A stretch of DNA of 64,000 bases from a bacterium (GTDB lineage: Bacteria > Bacillota > Bacilli > Lactobacillales > Streptococcaceae). Under the pieces are notes generated by a model. That model searched no databases and had not been told where the DNA came from. It saw only the letters and a list, made by a program, of their open reading frames with translations. The stretch spans positions 157,502 through 221,501 of the forward strand of contig CAJNBV010000003.1 in assembly GCA_905221095.1 (NCBI GenBank). Direction: 5' to 3'. A program made the position numbers and the translations under genes. Shown one piece after another: positions 1 to 9,975 of this stretch. The stretch's first letter is position 1; the number at the start of each line of letters is the position of its first letter.

Positions 1-9
1 TTTGTTCAT
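1..9 (-). CDS. pyk: pyruvate kinase, first three codons only (partial)
   Basis: Only the start lies in the window. The complement reads ATG AAC AAA, preceded by an AAGGAG ribosome binding site at 21-26 (about 11 bases of spacing). In streptococci pyk directly follows pfkA and its product begins MNK, which fits. The identity rests on that context and not on the three codons themselves. It would be co-transcribed with pfkA, since no terminator lies in the 58-base gap. Confidence 0.55.
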
Positions 10-67
10 GATTTTTGTGACTCCTTTATATATATGACCTTTTTGGTCTTATTAACTAAATTGTAAA

Positions 68-1081
<1,014 letters not shown>

Positions 1082-1113
1082 TTATGCTCCTTTTTCTTTT
1101 AACATTCTTATTG

Positions 1114-1122
1114 ATTATACCA
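1114..1122 (-). promoter_or_regulatory. extended -10 promoter of pfkA
   Basis: The minus strand reads TGGTATAAT about 40 bases upstream of the pfkA start. This is a perfect extended -10 (TGnTATAAT). No convincing -35 is needed or seen. Confidence 0.7.
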
Positions 1123-1157
1123 CATTTGATTTTAAAATTCTTCTATTTTCCGTATTT

Positions 1158-4100
1158 TTAGCGATAAATCGTTTTCATAACAATTTCATTCAATTTCGCT
1201 TCTAATTCATTGGATTTAGCTACAAAATGATGATGGGAAACGATTGTTTTCTGTTCCTCTTCATACCTGATGATGACTGGGATTGGGCCTTTATACTGGT
1301 CTAAAATTCTCGAAATTTCTTGATCCGAGTCATGATTTTTCACCTGAATCCAGAAGCGTTCAGCCACTGCTTCTCTTATTTCTTGTGCAATCATTTGCAG
1401 ACGGCCATCACGTGATTGGGTTTTCCCTTTGATATAGTAGAATGCTCCTTCTCTTATTTCCTGTCCAACCTGACGATATAAGTCTGAAAAGAGAGTGACA
1501 TCCAATTTTTTCTTACTGTCATCCACCTGTAAGAAAGCCATGTTTTCACCCTTTTTGGTACGAATTACTTTTATCTTCTGAACTTCAACCAAGATAATAG
1601 CATAGCTATTTTCTGACAAATTCCCAATTGGAGTAATCGGATAAATAGCCTTACTTGCAATAGCTTGTAGTGGATGTTTGCTGACACCTATCCCTAAAAG
1701 TTCTTGTTCCATATAGAATTTTTCTTGTTCCGTCCAATCTTCCGATTCCTGCCAGCTATAAATTGTTTCACCAAACAAGCTTCCTAACTCTTTCACAAAT
1801 TCAAATAGATTAGCTAAGTTATTAAATACTTTTTGACGATTTGTCTCAAATGAATCGAAAAGACCAACTTTTACCAAAGGTTCTAGCAGAGGAAGTTTCA
1901 GATAATTCTCAGGTAATTTAGCTATAAAATCTTCAATGTTAGAATAAGGTCTATTTTCAAGAATCCAAAGTGCCAAATCCTTGCTGACTCCCTTAATCGA
2001 TTTCAATCCTAGATAGATGGCCTTGTTCGCAATTTTATCGTGATAGGGAATGGTGTTGATGGACAGAGGCTCCACTTCAAAGCCTGCTTCAAGTGCATCT
2101 ATTAAGTAATCACTGTTGGCAGAATTCAACATGACCTGATAAAAAATAGCTGGATAATGTGTTTTGAAATAAGCCAACTGGAAGGCCAAGGCTGAGTAGG
2201 CATAGGCATGTGACCTGTTAAAACCATAACCTGCAAACTTCTCCATGACATCAAAGACCTGCTCTGCCTTTTCCGCAGTATGTCCAGCTTCTAAGGAGCC
2301 TTGAATAAAGGAAGCCCTCATCTCATGCATGGCAGAGGCATCCTTTTTCCCCATAGCTCGGCGCAAAATATCGGCTTTCCCAAGACTAAATCCAGCAAAA
2401 CGCTGAGCAACTTGCATAACCTGCTCCTGATAGAGCATAATGCCGTAGGTTGGAGCCAAAATATCCTCCAGTACTGAATCCAGAACAGTCACTTCTTCCT
2501 GCCCATGCTTTCTTGCCACAAAATTGTTGATATAGTCACTAGCACCTGGTCGATTTAGAGAAGTAGTCGCTACGACATCTTCAAAACAGGCTGGTTGCAC
2601 ACGTTTGAGCAAGCGAATGGCACCAGGTTGTTCAAATTGAAAGATACCTTTTGTATTTCCAGATGCAAACAAAGCTAACGTTTCTTTGTCTTCCAAATCG
2701 ATTTCTTCGATTTTAAGGTGAATACCCTCTGTTTCAGCAAGTAATTCTTGCATCTTCTGGACAAAGGTCAGATTTCGTAGTCCCAGAAAGTCCATCTTCA
2801 AAAGCCCACTTTCTTCAACACCATGAGCATCATATTGAGTCAGTGGAATTTCATCACCATGCTTTAGAGGGATGTAATTGGTCAAATCTTGGTCACTGAT
2901 TACAACACCAGCCGCATGGACAGAGGTTTGTCTTGGATAGCCCTCAATCTTGCAGGCAATTTCAAAGGCTTTTTGGTATTCTAACTTACTATTGATTTGC
3001 TGACGAAACTGGAGATTGCCTTCATAGGCCGACTTGAGATTGTCACGAAAACTGATTTTCTTAGTAATTGCAGATAATTCATACTCTGGCACACCAAAAC
3101 GTTTTAAAACATCTCGTAAGGCCTGCTTTGCTCCAAATGTAGAAAATGTAACAATTTGAGCCGCATGTTTACTACCATATTTATTACCAACATATCTGAT
3201 AAAATCTGGACGATAAATATCTGGGATATCAATATCAATATCAGGCATGGTATAGCGTTCACGATTGAGAAAGCGTTCAAAAATGAGATTTTTCTCTACA
3301 GGGTCAATCCCTGTGATGTCCAAGGCATAGGAAACCAAGCTACCAACTGCAGAACCCCGTCCCATCCCCATATAGTAGCCATTCGAACGTCCGAAACGCA
3401 GCAAATCCCAAACGACCAAGAAATAATCATCAAAGCCCATATCATGAATAACAGCCAATTCTTGGTCTAGTCGATCTTGATATTCTTTACTAGACAACCC
3501 CTTCTGAGAAAGTCCCAGTTCAGCACGTTCTCTCAACTCTTCTACTGCTGGTCTAGCTGGGTTAAAACGAGGCAATTTCAGACTAGTATCCAAATCATAA
3601 GAAATACCTGAAATAAGCTTTTCTAAGTTTTCCAAGGCTTGAGGAAAACGTTCTTGGAATAGTTTCTCTAAAGAACTTGCTGATATAAAAACATCTTGTC
3701 TAGAACGCAAAGGAACTTCTCTAAGCGGTAGATTTTCTTTAATCGCTGTTAATACTTGCAGGACTTCTCTATCCCTGCTTTCAAAAGCATTGACCCGATA
3801 AAGTGGCAAAATAGGATGATGAAATTCGCTTGCCAGTGTTTCTGAATAAACCCCAATATAATAATCACGGCCTAGTTCTAATGACTCCAATCCATCAAAA
3901 TAAGGCACAATGACCGCAATATCCTCCAGATACTGAGATAAAACTGACCAATTTTTCTCCCCCTGCATCTTGGCTGTTGAAAGCTTCATCAACTGCTGAT
4001 AGCCTACACTAGATAGAGCTAAAAAGCGCAGATTCACTTCCTGATTATTTACAAACACAGTCATCTCAAGCCCTAGCAAAGGATGAATGCCATATTTTTT

Positions 4101-4259
4101 TGTAACTTCTAGAAAGTCAAAAGCACCATAAAGATTATCAATATCCATCATAGCCAAATGTGTGTAGCCGAATTCTTTAGCTGCTCTCACATACTTGTCG
4201 ATCGAAATGACGCTCTCCATAAAACTATAGACTGTTTTTGTATCTAGTTGTGCGATCAA
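1158..4259 (-). CDS. dnaE: DNA polymerase III alpha subunit, DnaE type
   Basis: This is the second replicative polymerase of low-GC Gram-positives, which extends primers on the lagging strand alongside PolC. The product is 1033 residues from a TTG start. I chose that codon because GAGGAG lies 8 bases before it; the ATG nine codons further upstream (4286) has no ribosome binding site. An N-terminal PHP-like domain with degenerate metal ligands is followed by the polymerase core with the catalytic PDIDIDI motif (about 345-351) and the RPGASDY region, and a C-terminal OB fold. It has no 3'-5' exonuclease insert, unlike PolC. Confidence 0.95.
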   Translation of the reverse strand: MIAQLDTKTVYSFMESVISIDKYVRAAKEFGYTHLAMMDIDNLYGAFDFLEVTKKYGIHPLLGLEMTVFVNNQEVNLRFLALSSVGYQQLMKLSTAKMQGEKNWSVLSQYLEDIAVIVPYFDGLESLELGRDYYIGVYSETLASEFHHPILPLYRVNAFESRDREVLQVLTAIKENLPLREVPLRSRQDVFISASSLEKLFQERFPQALENLEKLISGISYDLDTSLKLPRFNPARPAVEELRERAELGLSQKGLSSKEYQDRLDQELAVIHDMGFDDYFLVVWDLLRFGRSNGYYMGMGRGSAVGSLVSYALDITGIDPVEKNLIFERFLNRERYTMPDIDIDIPDIYRPDFIRYVGNKYGSKHAAQIVTFSTFGAKQALRDVLKRFGVPEYELSAITKKISFRDNLKSAYEGNLQFRQQINSKLEYQKAFEIACKIEGYPRQTSVHAAGVVISDQDLTNYIPLKHGDEIPLTQYDAHGVEESGLLKMDFLGLRNLTFVQKMQELLAETEGIHLKIEEIDLEDKETLALFASGNTKGIFQFEQPGAIRLLKRVQPACFEDVVATTSLNRPGASDYINNFVARKHGQEEVTVLDSVLEDILAPTYGIMLYQEQVMQVAQRFAGFSLGKADILRRAMGKKDASAMHEMRASFIQGSLEAGHTAEKAEQVFDVMEKFAGYGFNRSHAYAYSALAFQLAYFKTHYPAIFYQVMLNSANSDYLIDALEAGFEVEPLSINTIPYHDKIANKAIYLGLKSIKGVSKDLALWILENRPYSNIEDFIAKLPENYLKLPLLEPLVKVGLFDSFETNRQKVFNNLANLFEFVKELGSLFGETIYSWQESEDWTEQEKFYMEQELLGIGVSKHPLQAIASKAIYPITPIGNLSENSYAIILVEVQKIKVIRTKKGENMAFLQVDDSKKKLDVTLFSDLYRQVGQEIREGAFYYIKGKTQSRDGRLQMIAQEIREAVAERFWIQVKNHDSDQEISRILDQYKGPIPVIIRYEEEQKTIVSHHHFVAKSNELEAKLNEIVMKTIYR

Positions 4260-4289
4260 TTTACACTTCTCCTCTATCGTTCTCACTAT

Positions 4290-4298
4290 ATTATACCA
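4290..4298 (-). promoter_or_regulatory. extended -10 promoter of dnaE
   Basis: The minus strand reads TGGTATAAT about 31 bases before the TTG start of dnaE. It is the same extended -10 form seen before pfkA, ftsW and ybeY. Confidence 0.65.
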
Positions 4299-4604
4299 TT
4301 TTCAAAAAGAGAAAGACAAAAGCAATAACTCCTATCTCTGTTTTATATTTTAAATAAGGCATTTTGGATGAAAAATAACAAATATAGTTTCAATAGAAAT
4401 GTTTCTGTAAACTATTTTGAACTTTTTATCCCAATAAATGGATATCTCTTTTAAAGAAGTGAGATAAATTCACTCAAAATTCTTGTTAGATATAGTTTCA
4501 TTTATGAACACTATAGAATATCACATATTATTTAATATAAATTGTATTCATTATTCTTTAATTAATTTCTTTCTCACTTAATAATTCCCTTTCTCCTATT
4601 TTTT
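4299..4604. other. AT-rich divergent intergenic region with two inverted repeats
   Basis: No gene is seen here between the dnaE and pepX promoters. The stretch is very AT-rich. It contains two inverted repeats that share the 11-base direct repeat ATATAGTTTCA: one at 4384-4415 (arms ATAGTTT/AAACTAT and AGAAA/TTTCT) and one at 4494-4516 (arms ATAGT/ACTAT and TTCAT/ATGAA with one bulged base). They could be operators for pepX or dnaE, or structured remnants. No known regulator consensus was recognised. Confidence 0.5.
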
Positions 4605-4613
4605 TGATATAAT
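4605..4613 (+). promoter_or_regulatory. extended -10 promoter of pepX
   Basis: TGATATAAT lies 31 bases upstream of the pepX ATG and matches the extended -10 consensus. The -35 region is poor. Confidence 0.65.
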
Positions 4614-4644
4614 AACCTTAATTATTATTTTACAAGGAGGTTTT

Positions 4645-6927
4645 ATGCGCTTTAATCAATTCAGCTATTTATCACTTCCAAGAGATACTATTTTATATGA
4701 ATTAAAAAAGTATGGATTTGATTTTCCATCTGAGTCAACAAATAAAAAGATGTTGGAGTCTTTTCTAAGTCGTTTCTTTTTCACTTATCAAGACACCAAC
4801 TATCCACTTTCCATCCTAGCAGCTGATAAAAAAACAGACCTGCTGACATTTTTTCAATCAGAAGATGAACTGACAGCAGATATTTTTTATACTGTAGCCT
4901 TTCAACTTTTAGGCTTTTCTTATTTTGTTGACTTCGAAGACAGTGAAGTTTTTCGTAAAGAAACTGGATTTCCCATTATATATGGTGACTTGATTGAAAA
5001 TCTCTATCAGTTACTCAATACTCGCACCAAAAAGGGAAATACTCTTATCGACCAACTTGTTAGCGATGGTCTTATCCCTGAGGATAATGACTACCACTAC
5101 TTTAACGGCAAGAGTTTGGCTACTTTTTCTAGCCATGATGTGATTCGAGAAGTGGTCTATGTTGAGTCTCGTGTCGATACTGACCAAAAAGGTCTACCAG
5201 ACTTAGTCAAGGTTAGCATTATTCGTCCACGTTATAAGGGGCAAATTCCTGCTATTATGACAGCCAGTCCTTATCACCAAGGAACAAATGACAAAGCAAG
5301 CGATAAGGCTCTCTACAAGATGGAGGGCGAGCTTAAGGTCAAAACTGCTCACAAGATTGAGCTAGAAGAACCTCAACTAAATCTCGTCCAACCTCAAGGC
5401 CAAGCTGAGCTTGTGTCAGAAACTGAGGAAAAGCTAAGTCACATCAACTCCAGCTATACACTCAACGACTACTTCCTTCCACGAGGTTTTGCTAATCTAT
5501 ATGTTTCAGGTGTTGGTACTAAAGACTCTACTGGTTTTATGACTAACGGAGACTACCAGCAAATTGAGGCTTATAAAAACGTGATTGATTGGCTCAATGG
5601 CCGTTGCCGTGCCTTTACCGACCATACGCGCCAGCGTCAAGTCAAGGCTGACTGGTCAAATGGAAAAGTTGCCACAACTGGACTTTCCTATCTAGGTACC
5701 ATGTCAAATGGTCTTGCTACTACAGGCGTCGATGGTTTAGAAGTCATCATTGCCGAGGCAGGAATTTCATCATGGTACAACTACTATCGTGAAAACGGTC
5801 TGGTGACCAGCCCAGGTGGTTATCCAGGTGAGGACTTTGACTCCCTTGCTGAGTTAACCTATTCTCGTAATCTCGTGGCTGGCGACTATATCCGTAGCAA
5901 TGAAGCTCACCAAGCTGACTTAGAAAAAGTAAAGGAACAACTGGATCGCAAGACCGGCGACTATAACCAGTTTTGGCATGACCGCAACTATCTGCTCAAT
6001 GCTGACAAGGTAAAGGCAGAGGTTGTCTTTACCCACGGTTCTCAGGATTGGAATGTCAAACCACTTCATGTTTACCAGATGTTCCATGCCCTTCCTGCTC
6101 ACATAAACAAGCATCTCTTTTTCCATAATGGCGCACATGTTTACATGAACAACTGGCAGTCCATCGACTTCCGTGAGTCCATGAATGCCTTATTGACTAA
6201 GAAATTACTGGTACAGGAAACAGATTTCCAACTTCCTACTGTTATCTGGCAGGACAATACAGCTCCTCAGACTTGGTTATCACTTGATAACTTCGGCCGG
6301 CAAGAAAACTTTGAAACCTTCTCACTTGGTCAAGAAGAGCAAGTCATTCAAAACCAGTACCCAGATAAGGATTTTGAACGCTATGGCAAAACCTACCAGA
6401 CCTTCAATACGGAACTTTATCAAGGAAAAGCCAATCAGATTACAATTGACCTTCCTGTGACTAAGAATCTTCACTTGAACGGTCGCGCTCAACTCAATCT
6501 TCGTATCAAATCCAGCACAAACAAGGGGCTTTTATCTGCTCAACTACTGGAACTTGGTCAAAAGAAATACCTACAACCTTATCCAGCTGTTTTAAGTGCT
6601 AGAACCATTGACAACGGTCGCTACCACATGTTGGAAAATCTCTGTGAATTACCATTTCGTGAAAATCAACAACGAGTCGTGACAAAAGGCTACCTCAATT
6701 TACAGAATAGAAATGATTTACTGTTAGTCGAGGATATTACTGCAGATGAATGGATGGATGTGCAATTTGAACTGCAACCAACTATTTACAAGCTAAAAGA
6801 AGGAGATACTCTTCGTTTAGTTCTTTATACTACTGACTTTGAAATCACCATACGTGACAATACCGCTTACCACCTGACTGTGGATCTTGAACAGTCTACA
6901 CTTATCTTACCTTGTCAAAAGGTATAA
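4645..6927 (+). CDS. pepX: Xaa-Pro dipeptidyl-peptidase PepX
   Basis: This cytosolic serine peptidase of family S15 releases X-Pro dipeptides from peptide N-termini and supports proline-rich peptide use. The 760-residue product carries the full catalytic triad at the positions known for the lactococcal enzyme: Ser348 in GLSYLG, Asp468 in HGSQDW, and His498 in NGAHV. The N-terminal dimerisation domain and C-terminal jelly-roll domain are both present. The start has an ideal AAGGAGG seven bases upstream. It is transcribed divergently from dnaE. A decayed copy of its 3' end follows directly. Confidence 0.96.
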   Translation: MRFNQFSYLSLPRDTILYELKKYGFDFPSESTNKKMLESFLSRFFFTYQDTNYPLSILAADKKTDLLTFFQSEDELTADIFYTVAFQLLGFSYFVDFEDSEVFRKETGFPIIYGDLIENLYQLLNTRTKKGNTLIDQLVSDGLIPEDNDYHYFNGKSLATFSSHDVIREVVYVESRVDTDQKGLPDLVKVSIIRPRYKGQIPAIMTASPYHQGTNDKASDKALYKMEGELKVKTAHKIELEEPQLNLVQPQGQAELVSETEEKLSHINSSYTLNDYFLPRGFANLYVSGVGTKDSTGFMTNGDYQQIEAYKNVIDWLNGRCRAFTDHTRQRQVKADWSNGKVATTGLSYLGTMSNGLATTGVDGLEVIIAEAGISSWYNYYRENGLVTSPGGYPGEDFDSLAELTYSRNLVAGDYIRSNEAHQADLEKVKEQLDRKTGDYNQFWHDRNYLLNADKVKAEVVFTHGSQDWNVKPLHVYQMFHALPAHINKHLFFHNGAHVYMNNWQSIDFRESMNALLTKKLLVQETDFQLPTVIWQDNTAPQTWLSLDNFGRQENFETFSLGQEEQVIQNQYPDKDFERYGKTYQTFNTELYQGKANQITIDLPVTKNLHLNGRAQLNLRIKSSTNKGLLSAQLLELGQKKYLQPYPAVLSARTIDNGRYHMLENLCELPFRENQQRVVTKGYLNLQNRNDLLLVEDITADEWMDVQFELQPTIYKLKEGDTLRLVLYTTDFEITIRDNTAYHLTVDLEQSTLILPCQKV

Positions 6928-6979
6928 TGTAACAGACAATCAGTATGGAAAAATTTCCACTTGAAGAGTCTAACAAAAT

Positions 6980-7386
6980 ATAAACTTGGTATCAAATCCA
7001 CTCTCAAAGAAGGGCTTATGATAAGCCCATAACTGGAGTTTGAACAAAAGATACTAACACCCCTGACCAACATGTGTAACCCTCTATCATACACGCTACC
7101 ACATCACATGTTGGACAATCTCTGTGAATTACAATTATAATCAATTCACAACAAGCCGTGACAAAATGCTACCATAATTAAATGATTCACTGTCAGTAAA
7201 GAACAGCAATGTAGATGAACGGATAGATATCCAATTCAACTGCACCCAACTAGTGACAAGTTAAAAGAGAGATGCTCTCCATCTAGTTCTTTAGGCTACT
7301 GACATTGAAATCATCATACGTGACAATACCGCTTACCACTCGACTGACAATTTCGATCAGTCCACGCTTTCTGTACTTTGTACAAG
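6980..7386 (+). pseudogene. decayed tandem copy of the pepX 3' end
   Basis: This stretch after the pepX stop is a degraded repeat of the last roughly 430 bases of pepX. Matching blocks run in the same order: TATCAAATCCA (6503 versus 6989 regions), the CACATGTTGGA / TCTCTGTGAATTA block (around 6626 versus 7105), TAGTTCTTTA, and GAAATCAnCATACGTGACAA (6841 versus 7307). The offset drifts from about 486 to 466, so many small indels have destroyed the reading frame. The argR-type gene starts 13 bases beyond it, so the remnant also forms that gene's upstream region. Confidence 0.85.
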
Positions 7387-7399
7387 GAGTTAAATTATT

Positions 7400-7870
7400 A
7401 TGAACAAATCTGAACACCGACACCAACTCATACGCGCTCTTGTTGCAAAAAACAAGATTCATACACAGGCTGAGTTGCAAGCCCTTCTTGCTGATAACGA
7501 TATTCAAGTTACCCAGGCAACTCTCTCACGCGACATAAAAAATATGAACCTCTCAAAAGTACGTGAAGAAGACAACTCTTACTACGTACTCAATACAGGT
7601 TCTATCTCAAAATGGGAAAAACGTCTCGAAATCTACATGGAAGACGCCCTTGTCTTGATGCGCCCAGTTCAACACCAAGTCCTACTAAAAACTCTTCCTG
7701 GACTTGCTCAATCTTTTGGTTCTATCATTGATGCTTTGAGCTTCCCTGACGCTATCGCTACCCTCTGTGGCGATGATGTCTGTCTCGTCATCTGCGAAGA
7801 TGCAGAAGCTGCTCAAAAATGCTTTGAAGATCTGAAACAGTTCGCCCCACCATTTTTCTTTGGTGAATAG
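7400..7870 (+). CDS. argR: ArgR/AhrC-family transcriptional regulator
   Basis: This is an arginine-responsive repressor-family protein of 156 residues, the usual length. The N-terminal winged helix carries the TLSRDIK recognition segment (about residues 40-46). The C-terminal hexamerisation and arginine-binding domain is seen as LPGLAQSFGSIID and GDDVCLVI, where the Asp pair binds arginine in characterised members. Streptococci carry several paralogues that act together, and the sequence alone does not say which one this is. AAGGAG precedes the ATG. A strong terminator follows the stop. Confidence 0.88.
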   Translation: MNKSEHRHQLIRALVAKNKIHTQAELQALLADNDIQVTQATLSRDIKNMNLSKVREEDNSYYVLNTGSISKWEKRLEIYMEDALVLMRPVQHQVLLKTLPGLAQSFGSIIDALSFPDAIATLCGDDVCLVICEDAEAAQKCFEDLKQFAPPFFFGE

Positions 7871-7871
7871 C

Positions 7872-7908
7872 AAAATTCCGTGTCTGATGAGACACGGAAT
7901 TTTTTTTT
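7872..7908 (+). terminator. terminator after argR-type gene
   Basis: A 13-bp stem (AAAATTCCGTGTC / GACACGGAATTTT) with a six-base loop runs into eight T residues directly after the stop codon. It is a textbook intrinsic terminator. Confidence 0.92.
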
Positions 7909-7921
7909 ATCTTCTTTACTG

Positions 7922-8040
7922 ATACTCTTCGAAAACCTCTTCGAACCACATCAGCTTCACCTTATCTGCCACCTCAAAGCAGTGCTTTGAGCAACCTGCG
8001 GCTAGCTTTCTAATTTGCTTTTTGATTTTCATTGAGCATG
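7922..8040 (+). repeat. BOX element, diverged, A-B-C with shortened boxB
   Basis: This begins with ATACTCTTCGAAAA, the start of boxA, and ends with TTTTGATTTTCATTGAGCAT, the end of boxC. The centre holds the boxB palindrome at 7973-7991 (arms CTCAAAGCA / TGCTTTGAG). The boxA-boxB junction is shortened compared with the full copy at 38821. The right end supplies the last codons of the small gene on the opposite strand. It lies at the junction between the pepX-argR block and the obg block. Confidence 0.8.
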
Positions 8041-8193
8041 AGATGGATTTTCTTTTTTAGTTCGTGCCAACCTCAGGGCACGATTTGGATTGAGACGATT
8101 AAATAATTCTTCCAATTTCTTTTCATTCCAAACGTCTGCGGCGGAAACAAAATTGCCATCCGCATCTCGGAAAGATATCGGTTTATCTCCCAT
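8029..8193 (-). CDS. small uncharacterised protein downstream of obg
   Basis: This 54-residue ORF begins MGDKPISFRDADGNFVSAAD. It has a strong AGGAG five bases before the ATG, which itself lies only 9 bases after the obg stop, so translational coupling is likely. The product is acidic at the start and basic at the end, with a probable helix around residues 22-45 (WNEKKLEELFNRL). There is no signal peptide or membrane segment. The last three residues (HAQ) and the TGA stop are encoded by the end of a BOX element, so the native C-terminus may have differed. No function is known to me. Confidence 0.75.
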   Translation of the reverse strand: MGDKPISFRDADGNFVSAADVWNEKKLEELFNRLNPNRALRLARTKKENPSHAQ

Positions 8194-8202
8194 ACCAGTC
8201 TC

Positions 8203-9513
8203 CTAGTCTACAAATTCAAACTCAAATTTACCAATGCGGACCAAATCACCATCTTTAGCTCCACGCGCACGAAGGGCTTCATCAACCCCCATACCACGTA
8301 ATTGGCGGGCAAATTTCATAACTGATTCGTCACGATCAAAGTTGGTCATATTGAAGAGTTTCATGAGTTTTTCACCAGAAAGTACCCATGTCGCATCGTC
8401 ATCACGACTAATTTCAAAGGCTTTTTCTTCCTCGTCAAATCCATAGTAAGCTTCTTCTTCCATATCTGACTCGTCGTAGAGCAAGAATTCTGGTGTCTTG
8501 TCTAACAATTCAGCTGTGGCATCCAAGAGCGTTGCCAGACCTTGCTTGGTCAAACCAGAAATCGGGAAGATAGCTGGTAACTCTTCAAATTCATCGTAGT
8601 TTTCAGCCAATTTTTTCTTAAATTCTTCAAGATTTTCCTGACTTTCAGGCATGTCCATCTTATTGGCTACGATAATCTGTGGACGCTCCATGAGGCGAAG
8701 ATTGTATGACTCCAGCTCTTTATTAATAGCTAGGTAGTCCTCATAAGGATCACGGCCTTCACTAGCTGACATATCAATGATATGGAGGATGACACGTGTA
8801 CGCTCAATGTGGCGGAGGAACTGGGTTCCCAGACCAACACCTTGACTAGCCCCTTCAATCAAACCAGGTAGATCCGCTACTGCAAAGGATTCACCTGATT
8901 GGGTACGAACCATACCTAGATTTGGCACAATGGTCGTAAAGTGGTAGGCACCGATTTTAGGTTTAGCTGAGGTGATAACACTTAGAAGTGTTGATTTCCC
9001 TACAGATGGGAATCCTACTAAACCAACATCCGCAAGGATTTTAAGTTCTAACTGTAACTCTCGTTCCTGTCCTGGCTCACCATTTTCAGAGATTTCAGGT
9101 GCAGGATTTTTTGGTGTCGCAAAGCGGATATTTCCACGTCCACCACGACCACCGTGGGCAACGATAAATTCTTGACCGTGTTCAATCAAATCTGTCAAGA
9201 CCTTGCCAGTCTCTGCATCACGAACAGTCGTACCTTGTGGCACTCGAACTCTAAGGTCCTCGGCACCACGACCATGCATCCCTTTGGTCATTCCTTTCTC
9301 ACCAGAATCAGCCTTGAAATGGCGATTGTAGCGGAAATCCATGAGGGTACGTAGTCCTTCGTCTACAACGAAGACCACATTGCCTCCACGTCCACCGTCA
9401 CCACCCCAAGGACCGCCATTAGGGACATATTTTTCACGGCGAAAGGCAACCATGCCATCACCACCATTACCAGCCTTGACCTTGATCTTAGCTGTATCTA
9501 AAAACATACTCAT
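8203..9513 (-). CDS. obg: GTPase ObgE/CgtA
   Basis: This is an essential GTPase tied to late assembly of the 50S ribosomal subunit and to stress responses. The 436-residue product has the three expected parts: a glycine-rich Obg fold (1-158), a G domain with the P-loop GFPSVGKST (about 165-173), DLPG and NKMD, and the C-terminal OCT domain (about 350-436). It lies in the cpoA-to-obg gene cluster on the minus strand, and its stop is almost joined to the following small gene. Confidence 0.96.
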   Translation of the reverse strand: MSMFLDTAKIKVKAGNGGDGMVAFRREKYVPNGGPWGGDGGRGGNVVFVVDEGLRTLMDFRYNRHFKADSGEKGMTKGMHGRGAEDLRVRVPQGTTVRDAETGKVLTDLIEHGQEFIVAHGGRGGRGNIRFATPKNPAPEISENGEPGQERELQLELKILADVGLVGFPSVGKSTLLSVITSAKPKIGAYHFTTIVPNLGMVRTQSGESFAVADLPGLIEGASQGVGLGTQFLRHIERTRVILHIIDMSASEGRDPYEDYLAINKELESYNLRLMERPQIIVANKMDMPESQENLEEFKKKLAENYDEFEELPAIFPISGLTKQGLATLLDATAELLDKTPEFLLYDESDMEEEAYYGFDEEEKAFEISRDDDATWVLSGEKLMKLFNMTNFDRDESVMKFARQLRGMGVDEALRARGAKDGDLVRIGKFEFEFVD

Positions 9514-9529
9514 TTTTTCTTCTCACTTT

Positions 9530-9554
9530 AAAAAAGGGCTGGGAAATCCCAGTC
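9530..9554 (-). terminator. weak hairpin between DUF4044 gene and obg
   Basis: On the minus strand CTGGG-ATTT-CCCAG is followed by CCC and six T residues. The stem has only five pairs, so it may be a partial terminator that lowers read-through into obg. Confidence 0.45.
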
Positions 9555-9576
9555 ACTAAATTTTCTTGAATCTATT

Positions 9577-9711
9577 TTATAGATTACTGAGGGCACCAAT
9601 TGCAGTTGCAAAAATTCCCAATAAACTTGCTACTAGCATGATAATCACGATAAACAAGGTTATTTTCTCAAACAAGGTTTTCTTACGATTTCCATTATCT
9701 CCAAATGCCAT
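9577..9711 (-). CDS. DUF4044-type small membrane protein
   Basis: This 44-residue protein starts MAFGDNGNRKKTLFEK and has one hydrophobic segment (about residues 18-42). It has a positively charged N-terminal side and so would sit with that side in the cytoplasm. GGAG precedes the ATG. Proteins of this size and pattern next to obg are common in streptococci, and I assign the DUF4044 family from memory of that context. The function is unknown. Confidence 0.7.
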   Translation of the reverse strand: MAFGDNGNRKKTLFEKITLFIVIIMLVASLLGIFATAIGALSNL

Positions 9712-9769
9712 TTTTCTCTCCTTCGTTACATTCTATTTTCTATTATCTTAGCATGAATTGAGCTAGTTT

Positions 9770-9961
9770 TCAATAGTCAGTTGCTACAGGGGCGATAATC
9801 CATAAAATGATATAAGCTACAATTCCTGCTCCGTAACAGCAAGCAAGGACACCCCAAATGACTCGAACGATAGTTGGATCCATATCCAGATAATGGGCCA
9901 CTCCAGCACAAACACCCGCAATCTTTTTATCACGACCGCTTCTCATCAATTGTTTTTTCAT
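9770..9961 (-). CDS. PspC-domain small membrane protein
   Basis: This 63-residue protein consists of a PspC domain. The N-terminal KKIAGVCAGVAHYLDMDPT segment is typical, and it is followed by a hydrophobic segment (about residues 31-57) with a GAGIVAYIILWIIAP tail. PspC proteins sense or signal membrane stress in other bacteria; here the role is inferred only. It lies 14 bases downstream of the glycolipid glucosyltransferase gene and is probably in the same transcript, which suggests a link with membrane composition. Confidence 0.85.
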   Translation of the reverse strand: MKKQLMRSGRDKKIAGVCAGVAHYLDMDPTIVRVIWGVLACCYGAGIVAYIILWIIAPVATDY

Positions 9962-9975
9962 AACTGTTCCTCTTT

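Noticed and set aside
1553..1562. TACGAATT resembling a cin-box inside dnaE
   Set aside because: The last base does not match, it lies within coding sequence, and no T tract or downstream gene start fits.
7922..8040. BOX-like repeats at 7922, 12476, 38821 and 56280 first considered as RUP elements
   Set aside because: The A-B-C modular structure, the boxA core matching the common BOX primer sequence and the boxB palindrome fit BOX and not the 107-bp RUP.
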